A stretch of 64,000 nt of DNA from Bradyrhizobium sp. AZCC 1721 (GTDB lineage: Bacteria > Pseudomonadota > Alphaproteobacteria > Rhizobiales > Xanthobacteraceae). The notes below the pieces were generated by a model that made no database searches, was not told the origin of the DNA, and saw only the letters and a list, made by a program, of their open reading frames with translations. Below, piece after piece: positions 52,009 through 62,943 of this stretch (the stretch's first letter is position 1; each line of letters begins with the position of its first letter). The stretch spans positions 3,959,001 through 4,023,000 of the forward strand of contig NZ_JAZHSB010000001.1 of the NCBI RefSeq assembly GCF_036924715.1. Direction: 5' to 3'. The translations under genes and the position numbers were made by a program.

Positions 52009-53595
52009 ATGCGGAAGTCTCTCCTCGGGTTTACGGTCGCAGCTCTCACCCTATCGACATCCCAGCCATCTTTCGCGCAACAAGATGTCGATCAGCAGCT
52101 CGGCCAAGTGCACTTTAAAATCTCTTGCAATGAAGTGGCGCAGCGACGCTTCGATCGCGCGATGCGCTATCAGCACTCCTTTTGGTACGTCAACGCCAAA
52201 GAGATCTTTGACGAAGTGATCGAGGCCGACCCCAAATGTGCCATGGCATATTGGGGCATCGCGCTCACGCTGATGGATAACCCGCACAACGCAATCCCGC
52301 GGCCGAATCTCGCGCCCGGCCTTGCCGCCATCACCAAGGCCAAGGAAATCGGGGCCAACACCGAGCGCGAACGCGACTACATCGATGCGCTTATGGTGAT
52401 GTACGCGGATTACGACAAAGTGCCTCATGCCCAGCGCATGCGCGCCTTCCGGGATGCCCAGGCGAAACTCGCAGCGAAATACCCAGACGACGACGAGGCT
52501 CAGATCGCCTATGCGATCACGCTCAACACGTCGGCGGACATGAACGACAAGACTTACACACAGCAGAGCAAGGGCGCCTCAATTCTCGAGCCGATCTCCG
52601 TTCGGCTGCCGCAGCATCCGGGAGTGACGCACTACCTGATCCATCTCTACGATTATCCGGCGACCGCGCACAAAGGTCTCGATGCCGCCAACCGCTACGC
52701 CAAGATCGCGCCGGCCGCGCCGCACGCCCAGCACATGCCGTCGCACATTTACACCCGCGTCGGCTACTGGAAGGAATCGATTGCTTCCAACATCGCGTCC
52801 GTACAGGCAGCCAAGGCCGAGAAGTCGGTCGGCAACTATCTGCACGCCCAGGATTACATGGTTTACGCACACCTTCAACTTGCCCAAGACCAGCAGGCGC
52901 GCGTTGTCATGGACGACATGGCAAGAGAGACCAACTTCAAGGCCACGGTCGCGGCAGCCGACTACGCGCTGGCGGCTTCACCGGCCCGTTATGCGATCGA
53001 GCGCGGTGACTGGGAAGCCGCCTCACAACTAACTGTCAGGCCGAGCGGCTCACACTTCGCGACAGCGACCTCGCACTTCGCCCGCGCTCTCGGCGCCGCC
53101 CGCTCTGGCAAGCCTGAGGCTGCCAAGGCCGACGTCGAAAAACTTGCTGAATTGCGCGACAAGTTGCGCGACGCCAAGGATATCTATTGGCCGGAAATCG
53201 TCGACATTCAGCGTCAGGTCGCGGTTGCCTGGGTGCTTCACGCGGAGGGCAAATACGATGAGGCGTTTAAGGCCATGAGCGCTGCAGCGGACGCCGAGGA
53301 CAAGACCGAGAAGCACGCGATCACGCCGGGCCCGCTGGCACCGGCGCGCGAGCTCTACGGCTTCATGCTGCTCGATCGCGGCATGGCCAAGGAGGCGCTT
53401 GCGGCGTTCGAGGCCACCAAGGCCAAGGAGCCGAACCGTCTCCAAGGCTATGCAGGCGCCGCCAAGGCCGCCGACACGCTCGGTGACAAGGCCGCGGCAC
53501 GAGACAACTATCAGCAACTCGTGACGCTGACGGCGAATGCCGACACGGAACGGCCGGAAGTCGCGGCGGCGAAGAAACATCTCGCCAGCAACTAG
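52009..53595 (+). CDS. Exported TPR-repeat protein
   Basis: 528 aa. A signal peptide (MRKSLLGFTVAALTLSTSQPSFA) is followed by tetratricopeptide-like helices: CNEVAQRRFDRAMRYQHSFWY, AKEIFDEVIEADPKCAMAYWG, and at the C-terminus AREYG-type and ALAAFEATKAKEPNRLQGYAGA repeats. Such proteins are scaffolds in the periplasm; the motif GVTHYLIHLYDYPATA is also conserved in this family as I recall it. The ribosome site is GGGAGGAAGG. It is followed after 19 bases by another exported protein gene. Confidence 0.88.
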   Translation: MRKSLLGFTVAALTLSTSQPSFAQQDVDQQLGQVHFKISCNEVAQRRFDRAMRYQHSFWYVNAKEIFDEVIEADPKCAMAYWGIALTLMDNPHNAIPRPNLAPGLAAITKAKEIGANTERERDYIDALMVMYADYDKVPHAQRMRAFRDAQAKLAAKYPDDDEAQIAYAITLNTSADMNDKTYTQQSKGASILEPISVRLPQHPGVTHYLIHLYDYPATAHKGLDAANRYAKIAPAAPHAQHMPSHIYTRVGYWKESIASNIASVQAAKAEKSVGNYLHAQDYMVYAHLQLAQDQQARVVMDDMARETNFKATVAAADYALAASPARYAIERGDWEAASQLTVRPSGSHFATATSHFARALGAARSGKPEAAKADVEKLAELRDKLRDAKDIYWPEIVDIQRQVAVAWVLHAEGKYDEAFKAMSAAADAEDKTEKHAITPGPLAPARELYGFMLLDRGMAKEALAAFEATKAKEPNRLQGYAGAAKAADTLGDKAAARDNYQQLVTLTANADTERPEVAAAKKHLASN

Positions 53596-53614
53596 TCCAA
53601 CCAACGGTGGTGCG

Positions 53615-54175
53615 ATGAGGCGGGTAGGTCGTGTCGCCATTATAGCAGCGTCGCTGGGAGTTGTGCTGGCGGCGCTGCTGGCATGGTCTGGTCTGCCACA
53701 GAACGCGGCCGCAACTGCGACCGCGCCGGTATGGACCGAGATGGCCTGGCCCTTCCCAAGCGATCCCTTCGGGAAGGGAAAGGCGTTCCGCTGTAAGGCG
53801 GCGGATTGCGGCGCAGAGGTGAACATCTATCTGCGTGCCAAGATCGGCTTTTGCAATTGCACGACCGGGATAGCCGATGACGACGACGTTGATCGCATGG
53901 GAGATCTTACGCTCGTCGGCGAAGCCTCGCCGCTCGGCACCAGCCGTCCGATCAGAATTGCGTGGATGGACGGCCGCAGCCGCGCTTACACGCTCAACGC
54001 TCGCAATCCGCTTGGCAAGACGGCGATCTCGGTCGTTTTCAGGGAACGCTGCGACATGATCGCCGCGACTGCCGTGCTCGGCCACGACCGGCCAGCAGCT
54101 ATCGAGCCGAGCGTGATCGAATTTCTCAATGGTAGCACTGTGATGCGCTGGGCCGAGATCACGCTGGGCCTCTGA
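53615..54175 (+). CDS. Exported protein of unknown function
   Basis: 186 aa. An N-terminal hydrophobic segment (RVAIIAASLGVVLAALLAW) suggests a signal or anchor. The mature part has four cysteines in the pattern FRCKAADCGAEV and GFCNCTTG plus one CDMIAA, perhaps disulfides. There is no family I recognise. It starts 19 bases after the TPR gene, so they are probably co-transcribed. A frame that starts further upstream would overlap the TPR gene and is not needed. Confidence 0.7.
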   Translation: MRRVGRVAIIAASLGVVLAALLAWSGLPQNAAATATAPVWTEMAWPFPSDPFGKGKAFRCKAADCGAEVNIYLRAKIGFCNCTTGIADDDDVDRMGDLTLVGEASPLGTSRPIRIAWMDGRSRAYTLNARNPLGKTAISVVFRERCDMIAATAVLGHDRPAAIEPSVIEFLNGSTVMRWAEITLGL

Positions 54176-54202
54176 TCTGACCTCGCAGTGGGAACGGATC
54201 TC

Positions 54203-55222
54203 TCACTCAATCACCTCATCAGCACCGCTGACGAATGAAGGCGAGAACTCCCGCCCCAATAGCTTCGCCGCCTTCATGTTGATGATGAACTCCACCTTGG
54301 TGACAAGCTGTACCGGAAGGTCGGAGGGCTTCTCGCCTTTCAGGATCCGCCCGGCATACATGCCCGCGCGTCGATGCGATTGCGCAAAGTCTCCCCCATA
54401 GCTCATCAAGCCGCCTGCCATGGGGAAGTCCCGGGACTGAGTAATTGCCGGCACGCGATATTTCATTGCGAGTTCGGCCAACTGTCTGCTGCGGAATGCA
54501 AAATAGGGGTCCGATGTAAAGACGAGCCCGCCCGCTTCCTCGGCCGCGCCAGAGAAAATCGGTTCGAATTCCTTCTCGGTACTTGCGTTCACCACCTGCA
54601 GAAGGATCCCCAAGGTTTCGGCGGCCGAACGCAGCTTCCGCAATTGTGAATTGGCGGTTGGGCTCGTAGGATTGGCGACCACCGTCAGTTTTGCCGCGAC
54701 TGGCAGCACTTCATGCATCAGCTCAAGCCGTTTCGGCGACACGTCGACGCTCAGGCTCGAAACCCCCGTGATATTGCCGCCCGGCCGCGACAGGCTGTCC
54801 ACGACACCCAACTGAACGGGGTCGCCACCCATCTCAAAGACGATTGCATTGTTGGAGGCAGCAGCTTTCACAGCGAGTGCCACCTGCGCGCCGCCGGGCG
54901 CGACGACAATGTCGACATTGCGCGCAACGAGGTTGGCAGCCAGGGCAGGCAATCGGGTGTACTGCCCTTGGGCCCACTGATAGTCGATGGCGACATTGCG
55001 GCCTTCGACAAAGCCAGCTTCACGAAGTCCTTCATGGAAAGCTTTCAGCCGGCTGGCAAACAGCTCGGGAGATTCCGCGCAGAGATAGCCGATGACCGGC
55101 ATCGTTGCCTTCTGCGCATGTAGCGGGGTCGTCCAAGCGGCGGCGCCCGCCATCAACGCAAGCAAGTCTCGTCGCCTGACGCATCTGCCGGACGTCATTG
55201 CGTTGAACTTGGCGCTCGTCAT
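54203..55222 (-). CDS. ABC-type substrate-binding protein (TrpX-like family)
   Basis: 339 aa from the ATG at 55222; 55264 and 55198 are other possible starts and no ribosome site decides between them. The N-terminus has a twin-arginine-like signal (CVRRRDLLALMAGAAAW). The mature protein begins MPVIGYLCAESPELF, followed by VVAPGGAQVALAVKAA and SRPGGNITGVSSL, the hallmarks of the large rhizobial substrate-binding family related to TrpX. No permease or ATPase is adjacent. Ligand unknown. Confidence 0.85.
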   Translation of the reverse strand: MTSAKFNAMTSGRCVRRRDLLALMAGAAAWTTPLHAQKATMPVIGYLCAESPELFASRLKAFHEGLREAGFVEGRNVAIDYQWAQGQYTRLPALAANLVARNVDIVVAPGGAQVALAVKAAASNNAIVFEMGGDPVQLGVVDSLSRPGGNITGVSSLSVDVSPKRLELMHEVLPVAAKLTVVANPTSPTANSQLRKLRSAAETLGILLQVVNASTEKEFEPIFSGAAEEAGGLVFTSDPYFAFRSRQLAELAMKYRVPAITQSRDFPMAGGLMSYGGDFAQSHRRAGMYAGRILKGEKPSDLPVQLVTKVEFIINMKAAKLLGREFSPSFVSGADEVIE

Positions 55223-55287
55223 GCTTTCACCGATTGGCCGTGTTTCGGACGCCGCCCCCAGCATATCCCGTGAAGTTGACCTAGTCC

Positions 55288-57066
55288 CTAACGGATTACG
55301 CCAGACCCCTGCGGCTTGATGTCGGCCACGGTGTCGAAGGAAATTCCGAATACCGGAATAGCTTCGTCAAATCCCTTGATTTGGCGGTCGCCAAGTCGCT
55401 CCAGGGGACGCTTGCCCCTAACGCGTTCGGCGACTTCAGCGTCTATCAGGATTTCCCGGTCTGCCGCCGATGCGCATAGACGTGCCGCCAGGTTCACCAC
55501 ACTGCCGATGGCGGTGTAATCGAACCGGTCCGCGTATCCGATCCGTCCAACGGTCGCTGCCCCGCTGGCAAGACCGATCCCGAAGCCAACCTGGTAGCCT
55601 CGGGATCGCCAGCCGGCGATGAGTCGCTGCACGCTCTTCTGCATCTCTACGGCCAGATCGACAGCCCTTAGTGCCGGTTCTTCAACGGGCACGGGAGCGT
55701 TCACGAGAACCATAAGGCCGTCTCCCGAGAAACTGATGAGTGTCGCCGCAAATTGCGTAATGGCTTTGCCAAGGACCTCATAGTACTCCGACAGCACGTT
55801 CATGACTTCCTCTGGTGCAAGTGCTGCGGAAAATGCGGTGAAGCCTCGCAAGTCGCAAAATATGACGACGACTTCAGCGCGGCGCCCGTCCAATACACTG
55901 TCGTCGCCCGCTCGATCGACGAGGTCGGCCACCTGCGGTGCGAGGAATCGCTTGAGCTTCGCTATCCGCTCCTGGTGCTCCTGCCCCAGCGCCAACTCGG
56001 CAGCCATCTTGTTAAAACTGTTTGCAAGACGCTGAAACTCGTCGCCGGTCTCGATGGAAATGCGGTGGTCGAAAGAGCCGGCCCCGATCCTCTCAGTCCC
56101 TTCCTCGAGAACCCTTATTGGTTCGGTCATCCGGTGCGCCAGTGCGTAGGCAAGCAACGCGGCAAATATCGTACCCGCGGCGAGAAGCGTCGCGGTCCGC
56201 CATAAGGCTGCATAGATGGGCGCGTAGGCTTCAGACAGCGGCTGTTCGACTATTACTGTCCAATCGGGGCCCGCAACGGGAGCAGCGACGGCGGCAATCT
56301 CACGGCCTTCCGCATCTCGGCTCGTCGCAAAGCCTGCCCCCGCCGGGCCGATTGCGTCGCGTATGATACGGAACGGCCTGGAGGTCGCTTCCTCCGCCCC
56401 ACGGAGGACAAGACTGATGTCGGGATGCGCAATGAGCCGACCCGGTCGGTCCAGGACGAAGGCAAAGCCACTCTTTCCCACTTTTATCGCTGAAATCACA
56501 TCCCAGATCAGCTTGAGATTGACTTCCGCGACAACCGCGCCGACCGATGGGCGGTTGCCAACCACCGCAACCGTCAGGTGCGGTTCAGAGCCTCGATGGT
56601 AGCTTACATCGCTGAACCAGACTTGTGCCGAGCGGGCGCCAACTACCGCAGGATCAGCGGATCGGTCCGCGCGGCTTTCAATTCGATTGAGCCCGATCCG
56701 TGAGACATAGAGGCGTTCGAGGCCCTTGTGATCGATGAGCGCCAGATCGACGATGGCAGGAGCTTGCCGAAGCAAGCGCAACGCCTCGGTCCGCCGACGT
56801 TCGTCTGGCTCGTCGCTCCAGGGAACCTGGACAAACCAGCCGAGCTGGTTTGTGATGCCGAAGATGAAGTCATGGATTTCGGCCGCGGCAGACGTTGCTT
56901 GAACGCCGAGCAACTGATCAAGCCTCGCTCGCTGGTCGCGATAGCCAAACCAGGCTTCGATAATACCGTTAACCGCGAGCGGAATCGCGACGGCCATAAA
57001 CAGCACAAGCAAGTACTTCTGGAAAAGGCCGCGAAAACGTTCTCGGACAATCATCGCTGGTACCAA
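55288..57066 (-). CDS. Membrane class III adenylate/guanylate cyclase with sensor domain
   Basis: 592 aa. Layout: helix 1 (about 18-40), a periplasmic Cache-like sensor (45-285), helix 2 (about 289-312), HAMP (313-365) and a class III cyclase domain (395-580). Metal-binding Asp405 (FCDLRGFTAF) and Asp449 (FSGDGLM) and the transition-state pair Asn525/Arg529 (VVNLAARLC) are present. The residue where adenylate cyclases carry the adenine-contacting Lys is Ser445, so substrate choice is not settled. A second Met at residue 5 (57054) may be the true start. Confidence 0.9.
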   Translation of the reverse strand: MVPAMIVRERFRGLFQKYLLVLFMAVAIPLAVNGIIEAWFGYRDQRARLDQLLGVQATSAAAEIHDFIFGITNQLGWFVQVPWSDEPDERRRTEALRLLRQAPAIVDLALIDHKGLERLYVSRIGLNRIESRADRSADPAVVGARSAQVWFSDVSYHRGSEPHLTVAVVGNRPSVGAVVAEVNLKLIWDVISAIKVGKSGFAFVLDRPGRLIAHPDISLVLRGAEEATSRPFRIIRDAIGPAGAGFATSRDAEGREIAAVAAPVAGPDWTVIVEQPLSEAYAPIYAALWRTATLLAAGTIFAALLAYALAHRMTEPIRVLEEGTERIGAGSFDHRISIETGDEFQRLANSFNKMAAELALGQEHQERIAKLKRFLAPQVADLVDRAGDDSVLDGRRAEVVVIFCDLRGFTAFSAALAPEEVMNVLSEYYEVLGKAITQFAATLISFSGDGLMVLVNAPVPVEEPALRAVDLAVEMQKSVQRLIAGWRSRGYQVGFGIGLASGAATVGRIGYADRFDYTAIGSVVNLAARLCASAADREILIDAEVAERVRGKRPLERLGDRQIKGFDEAIPVFGISFDTVADIKPQGSGVIR

Positions 57067-57309
57067 TACAAAAGAAAGTCAAAAACTGCATTGCTTCGGC
57101 GGTCCACCGGCAATCTTTATCACAGACTCCCAAGCATACAGCCGCTCCGAAGGATATGGCGGCGAGCGAGTCCCGTTTTCTTACATTTTAAGGTCGTCCC
57201 GAGGTCGAAATCCCGGCCCTGCGTCGACATCCGGACCGGTTACGACAAGAAGGCTATGTCACGGCGGTCTATCTTATCGAGCGCATCGTCGGATTGTTTT
57301 AGACCGGCG

Positions 57310-58503
57310 CTACTTCGCCGCCGCATCCGCCGGCCGCGTCTGGCGCAGCAGTTTGGCACAGACAAAGCCGAGCGCGATCATCACGGCCGCCGCCGCGAGC
57401 AAGGCTGGGACCTTCCCGGCATGCTGGATGCCGAAACCGTAAGCGATCGGGCCGACGGTCTGCCCCATGAAGAAAAAGAACGCGTGCAACGACAGTGCAG
57501 TCGCGCGCGCCTCCGCCGACAATTCGCTGGCAAATACCTGCAGACTGCCGTGGATCATGTAGAAACCCCAGCCCATGAAGATCAGGCTGAGCGTTTGCAA
57601 CTTCCATTCCGGACCCATCGCCACTGCTATGAGCTGGACACCGACCAGCGTGCCTCCTCCGATCATCATCCCGTTGACACCGATCTTCGGCAGAAGCCGC
57701 GACACTGTCATGGTGTAGAACAGGCCGCCGACCGCAAAGCCCGCGATAACGATGCCCGCGATCGACAACGAGGTTTGTCCGAGGTCGAACAAGAAAGAGG
57801 CAATGAACGGAAACAAGCCGAGCACGCAGCAGCCTTCGATAAAGACGGCCGCGTAGCAGATGCGCGCGTTCGGGTTGGTGAAAATCGTGCGATAGCCCTG
57901 TTTGAGGGCTGACAGGCTGGTCCGGGGCGGATGTGTCAGCGCCGCGCCGCGGAATCCGATCGCAACCACGATCGAGGCCAGCACGACGATCCCACCGAGC
58001 ACAGCCAGCACGCCGCGCCAGCCGAGGAAATCGCCGATCAGGCCGGACACCGTAGCGCCCAGAAGATTGCCGGTCATGGCGCCAGCCAGCGTACGCCCAA
58101 TCGCGACCTGACGCTTCTCGGCACCAACGAGATCGCTGGTCAGCCCCAGCGCGATCGGAAACACGCCGCCCGAACCGATGCCGGCCAGAATTCGGCTCGC
58201 AAACAATAGCGGGAACGAGGTCGCCATCGCGCCGAGAATGTTGGCGAAGCCGAGCAATGCCAGGCAGACGATCATCAGCCTCGCCTTGCCGAAAATGTCG
58301 GCAAAGGCGCCAAGCACCGGCTGGATCACGGCAAAGGTGAAGGCGAAGGCGGCGGCGAAACTCGCGGCTGTGGCGATGCTGACCGAAAAATCCTCGGCCA
58401 CATGCGGCAACACCGGATCGAGCGCGCGGGCAGACAGGGCTGCCGAAAAGGTCGCGAGCGCAATGATGTTGAGCGCCGGCGGCATGGCGCTGGCGGCGGT
58501 CAC
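57310..58503 (-). CDS. MFS transporter
   Basis: 397 aa, twelve predicted helices. N-terminal ALATFSAALSARALDPVLPHVAEDF and the loop 2-3 motif GAFADIFGKARLM (MFS motif A) are present, with GIGSGGVFPIALG in helix 5. It looks like a drug- or metabolite-efflux member. It starts 4 bases inside the kdsA 3' end, so it is coupled to kdsA. Substrate unknown. Confidence 0.9.
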   Translation of the reverse strand: MTAASAMPPALNIIALATFSAALSARALDPVLPHVAEDFSVSIATAASFAAAFAFTFAVIQPVLGAFADIFGKARLMIVCLALLGFANILGAMATSFPLLFASRILAGIGSGGVFPIALGLTSDLVGAEKRQVAIGRTLAGAMTGNLLGATVSGLIGDFLGWRGVLAVLGGIVVLASIVVAIGFRGAALTHPPRTSLSALKQGYRTIFTNPNARICYAAVFIEGCCVLGLFPFIASFLFDLGQTSLSIAGIVIAGFAVGGLFYTMTVSRLLPKIGVNGMMIGGGTLVGVQLIAVAMGPEWKLQTLSLIFMGWGFYMIHGSLQVFASELSAEARATALSLHAFFFFMGQTVGPIAYGFGIQHAGKVPALLAAAAVMIALGFVCAKLLRQTRPADAAAK

Positions 58504-59366
58504 GACGGGGCGTTCTTGGCCAGCGCGTCAAAACCCATCAGCGTCTTCACCAAGGATTCGAACTCGCGCAGCGGCACCATGTTGGGTCCATCCGACGGCG
58601 CGCGGTCCGGATCAGGATGGGTCTCGATGAACACACCGGCGACGCCGACGGCGACCGCGGCGCGCGCCAGCACCGGAACGAATTCGCGCTGGCCGCCAGA
58701 CGAGGTGCCCTTCCCGCCCGGTTGCTGCACCGAATGGGTGGCGTCGAAAATGACGGGCGCACCCGTCGTCTGCGCCATGATCGGCAGCGCACGCATGTCG
58801 GAGACCAGCGTGTTGTAGCCGAACGACGCGCCGCGTTCGGTAACCAGCACGTTCGGATTGCCGCCGCCGGTGATCTTGGTGACGACGTTGGTCATCTCCC
58901 ACGGCGCGAGGAACTGGCCTTTCTTGACGTTGACGACCTTGCCGGTCGCGGCCGCCGCAAGCAGCAGATCGGTCTGCCGGCACAGGAAGGCCGGGATCTG
59001 CAGCACATCGACTGCCTCTGCCGCCTCGGCGCATTGGGCGGTCTCGTGCACGTCGGTCAGCACGGGTAAACCGAGCGAGGAGCGTATCTCGGCGAAGATC
59101 GGCAAGGCCTGCGCCAAGCCAATTCCGCGCGCGGCCGAGCCCGACGTTCGATTGGCCTTATCGAAGGAGGTCTTGTAGACGAGGCCTATGCCGAGCCGGC
59201 CTGCGATCTCCTTCAGCGCAGTCGCCACTTCGAGGGCGTGCGCACGGCTTTCGAGCTGGCATGGTCCGGCAATGATCGAAATCGGCAGATCATTGCCGAA
59301 TCTGACCGGACCGACCGAGACGACCGGGGCTGCGTTGGGTTTCGCGTTCAAGGGATTTTCCTTCAT
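58500..59366 (-). CDS. kdsA: 3-deoxy-8-phosphooctulonate synthase
   Basis: 288 aa. KdsA condenses phosphoenolpyruvate with arabinose 5-phosphate in KDO synthesis for lipid A core. Segments are ISIIAGPCQLESRAHALEVA, YKTSFDKANRTSGSA, KKGQFLAPWEM and FDATHSVQQPGGKGTSSGGQ. Asn and Gln in the conserved spots leave open metal-dependent or -independent type; Cys in AGPCQLES suggests the metal-dependent type. It lies between the NIPSNAP gene and MFS gene, all minus strand. Confidence 0.97.
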   Translation of the reverse strand: MKENPLNAKPNAAPVVSVGPVRFGNDLPISIIAGPCQLESRAHALEVATALKEIAGRLGIGLVYKTSFDKANRTSGSAARGIGLAQALPIFAEIRSSLGLPVLTDVHETAQCAEAAEAVDVLQIPAFLCRQTDLLLAAAATGKVVNVKKGQFLAPWEMTNVVTKITGGGNPNVLVTERGASFGYNTLVSDMRALPIMAQTTGAPVIFDATHSVQQPGGKGTSSGGQREFVPVLARAAVAVGVAGVFIETHPDPDRAPSDGPNMVPLREFESLVKTLMGFDALAKNAPS

Positions 59367-59444
59367 AACTGGCGCGGACCATGCCGGTCCGCGCTTTCAG
59401 GATCAACCCCGTTTAACCCCCGAATATAAGGGTTGCGCCCGCGA

Positions 59445-59771
59445 CTATTTTACCGCGGAGAACGCCGTCGGCACCAAGAGCTGGCTGACGATGTTGTCGA
59501 TGATCTGGCCGTCCTCCTCGCTTCTAGCGCGGCCGGCGATCCAGTCGGGATCAGACTGGAATGCGGTCCATTTCTTCTCGCGTTCGGCGAGCGAGTCCCA
59601 GGCGATGAAATAGGTCAGCTCCTGATTGGAGGTGCCGATCAGCGTGGTGTAGAAGCCGGCCTGCTTGATGCCGTGCTTGTCCCACAGCTTCAGCGTCAGC
59701 GTATCAAAACGCTTCATCAGCGCCGGCAGGCGGCCCGGCAGACAGCGATAGACGCGCATTTCCATGATCAT
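59445..59771 (-). CDS. NIPSNAP-family protein
   Basis: 108 aa from MIMEMRVYRCLPGRLPALMKRF. The ferredoxin-like alpha/beta fold of NIPSNAP is suggested by QAGFYTTLIGTSNQELTYFIAWDSLAEREKKW. The start at 59771 is favoured by GGGAG 8 bases upstream; an ATG at 59765 is also possible. It sits between kdsA and pyrG on the same strand. Function is not known. Confidence 0.85.
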   Translation of the reverse strand: MIMEMRVYRCLPGRLPALMKRFDTLTLKLWDKHGIKQAGFYTTLIGTSNQELTYFIAWDSLAEREKKWTAFQSDPDWIAGRARSEEDGQIIDNIVSQLLVPTAFSAVK

Positions 59772-59859
59772 CGGCTTTGCTCCCAAGGTTATTGTTCTTG
59801 CGGTAACGGGAGCGGTTTGTCGCAATAATTGACGCATTCGTCAAAGGCGGGGGCATAGC

Positions 59860-59955
59860 CGTAGGGTGGGCAAAGCGCAGCGTGCCCACCATTCACGGGG
59901 GATTATTGCGGATAGATGGTGGGCACGGCGCAATTGCGCCTTTGCCAACCCTACG
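59860..59955. repeat. Palindromic repeat (GTAGGGTGGGCAAAGCG family), copy 2
   Basis: CCGTAGGGTGGGCAAAGCGCAG pairs with CGCAATTGCGCCTTTGCCAACCCTACG, with inner arms GCGTGCCCACCAT and GGTGGGCACGGCGC as in 30980-31101. It is located between the NIPSNAP gene and pyrG. Confidence 0.78.
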
Positions 59956-59970
59956 ATTCCGCAAGCAGGT

Positions 59971-61602
<1,632 letters not shown>

Positions 61603-61769
61603 GGGATTCTACCTTTAAGGCCACAGCCCCGATTCTCCAAAACGAATCGCATGCACGGGCAAACATTTTGCCGGCCTGTGGGTGACGTGAATTTTAAAGC
61701 GATTTCAGAGCATTGATGGGAAATTCTGATGCAGGCCGGTAGAGGGCCGCCCTGCATGGCCACCCTGCT

Positions 61770-62147
61770 TTATTGCGAACGCGGCGCCTGCGGACCCGAC
61801 TGGCCCTGCTGCTCATCCACCTTCTTAAGCGTATCGAGCACGCCGCCGGAGGTCGGCGGAGCGACCGGCGTCGCGCCACCCGGCTGGGACTGCGTCGTCG
61901 GTGTACCGAGGATCGACGCGGGCTTGCGATCAACGCCCGCGAGCCAGGCCAGCGTCATGCTGGTCACGAAGAAAAGGCCCGCCAGGACTGCCGTGGTGCG
62001 AGTCAGCAGGTTGGCGGTGCCACGACTCGACATGAAGCCGGCGCCGCCGCCCATGCCGAGGCCGCCGCCTTCGGATTTCTGCAGCAGCACCGCGCCGATC
62101 AGCACGGCGACGATCATGAGGTGAACGACGATAATGACGGTCTGCAT
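61770..62147 (-). CDS. secG: Preprotein translocase subunit SecG
   Basis: 125 aa. Two membrane helices (MQTVIIVVHLMIVAVLIGAVLLQ; TAVLAGLFFVTSMTLAWLAG) flank the conserved Gly-rich loop SEGGGLGMGGGAGFMSSRGTANLL. The C-terminal tail is Pro/Gln-rich. The ATG at 62147 follows GGAAGG; a GTG six codons earlier is not required. It is in the secG-pyrG pair known from this group. Confidence 0.95.
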   Translation of the reverse strand: MQTVIIVVHLMIVAVLIGAVLLQKSEGGGLGMGGGAGFMSSRGTANLLTRTTAVLAGLFFVTSMTLAWLAGVDRKPASILGTPTTQSQPGGATPVAPPTSGGVLDTLKKVDEQQGQSGPQAPRSQ

Positions 62148-62374
62148 CTCAAAACCTTCCGTCACAAGCGAAGAGCGCCGGGCTTCGGCTGCACCAAGAG
62201 CTTGCGGGTTTTCCTGAAGTTGCGCGGTGTTACACGATCGGACGGGGCATTGTCACCCCCAACCGCCGCCGTGGAGATAATTGCCGCAGGCGCCACGGCA
62301 AGGCTGCCCACGCCTCCCGCCCGATGATCGCATCCGGCACTTGAGATCGCGACAATTTCTCTTATAATAGACAA

Positions 62375-62941
62375 ATGGATACTTTAGCAGACGATCTCAG
62401 CGCCCGGCTCGCCCACCGCCTGCGGCTCGAACGCGACAGCCGCGGCTGGTCGCTGGCAGATCTCGCCGAACGCTCCGGCGTATCAAAAGCCACCATCAGC
62501 AAGATCGAGCGCGCCGAAGTCAGCCCGACCGCGGTGGTGCTGGTTCGGCTCGCCAGCGCCTTCGATCTCACCCTCGCCGGCCTGATGCTGCGCGCCGAAG
62601 GCCAGGGCGGGCGTCTTTCGCGCGCCGCCGAGCAACCGGTGTGGCGCGATCCCGAGACCGGCTATTTGCGCCGGCAGGTGTTCAACCGGCCCGATCACCC
62701 CATCGAGGTCGTCAAGGTCGAGATGCCGCCGAAGCAGCGCGTGACGCTGCCCGCGTCGTCCTACGCCCACATCCGCCAGGTCCTCTGGGTGTTGTCGGGC
62801 GCGCTCGTGCTCATCGATGGCGGTGAACGCCACGAACTCGGGCCCGGCGACTGCCTCGGATTCGGTCCGCCGGCGGAAGTGACGTTCGCCAACGAAACGA
62901 CATCTCCTTGCGTCTATGTCGTAGCGCTAGCCCGGAGCTGA
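62375..62941 (+). CDS. XRE-cupin transcriptional regulator
   Basis: 188 aa. The N-terminal helix-turn-helix (WSLADLAERSGVSKATISKIERAEVSPT) is followed by a C-terminal cupin (VLWVLSGALVLIDGGERHELGPGDCLGF). These bind small effectors. It starts 230 bases from secG, divergent, and is followed after 2 bases by a GNAT gene, which it may regulate as a two-gene operon. Confidence 0.93.
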   Translation: MDTLADDLSARLAHRLRLERDSRGWSLADLAERSGVSKATISKIERAEVSPTAVVLVRLASAFDLTLAGLMLRAEGQGGRLSRAAEQPVWRDPETGYLRRQVFNRPDHPIEVVKVEMPPKQRVTLPASSYAHIRQVLWVLSGALVLIDGGERHELGPGDCLGFGPPAEVTFANETTSPCVYVVALARS

Positions 62942-62943
62942 GG

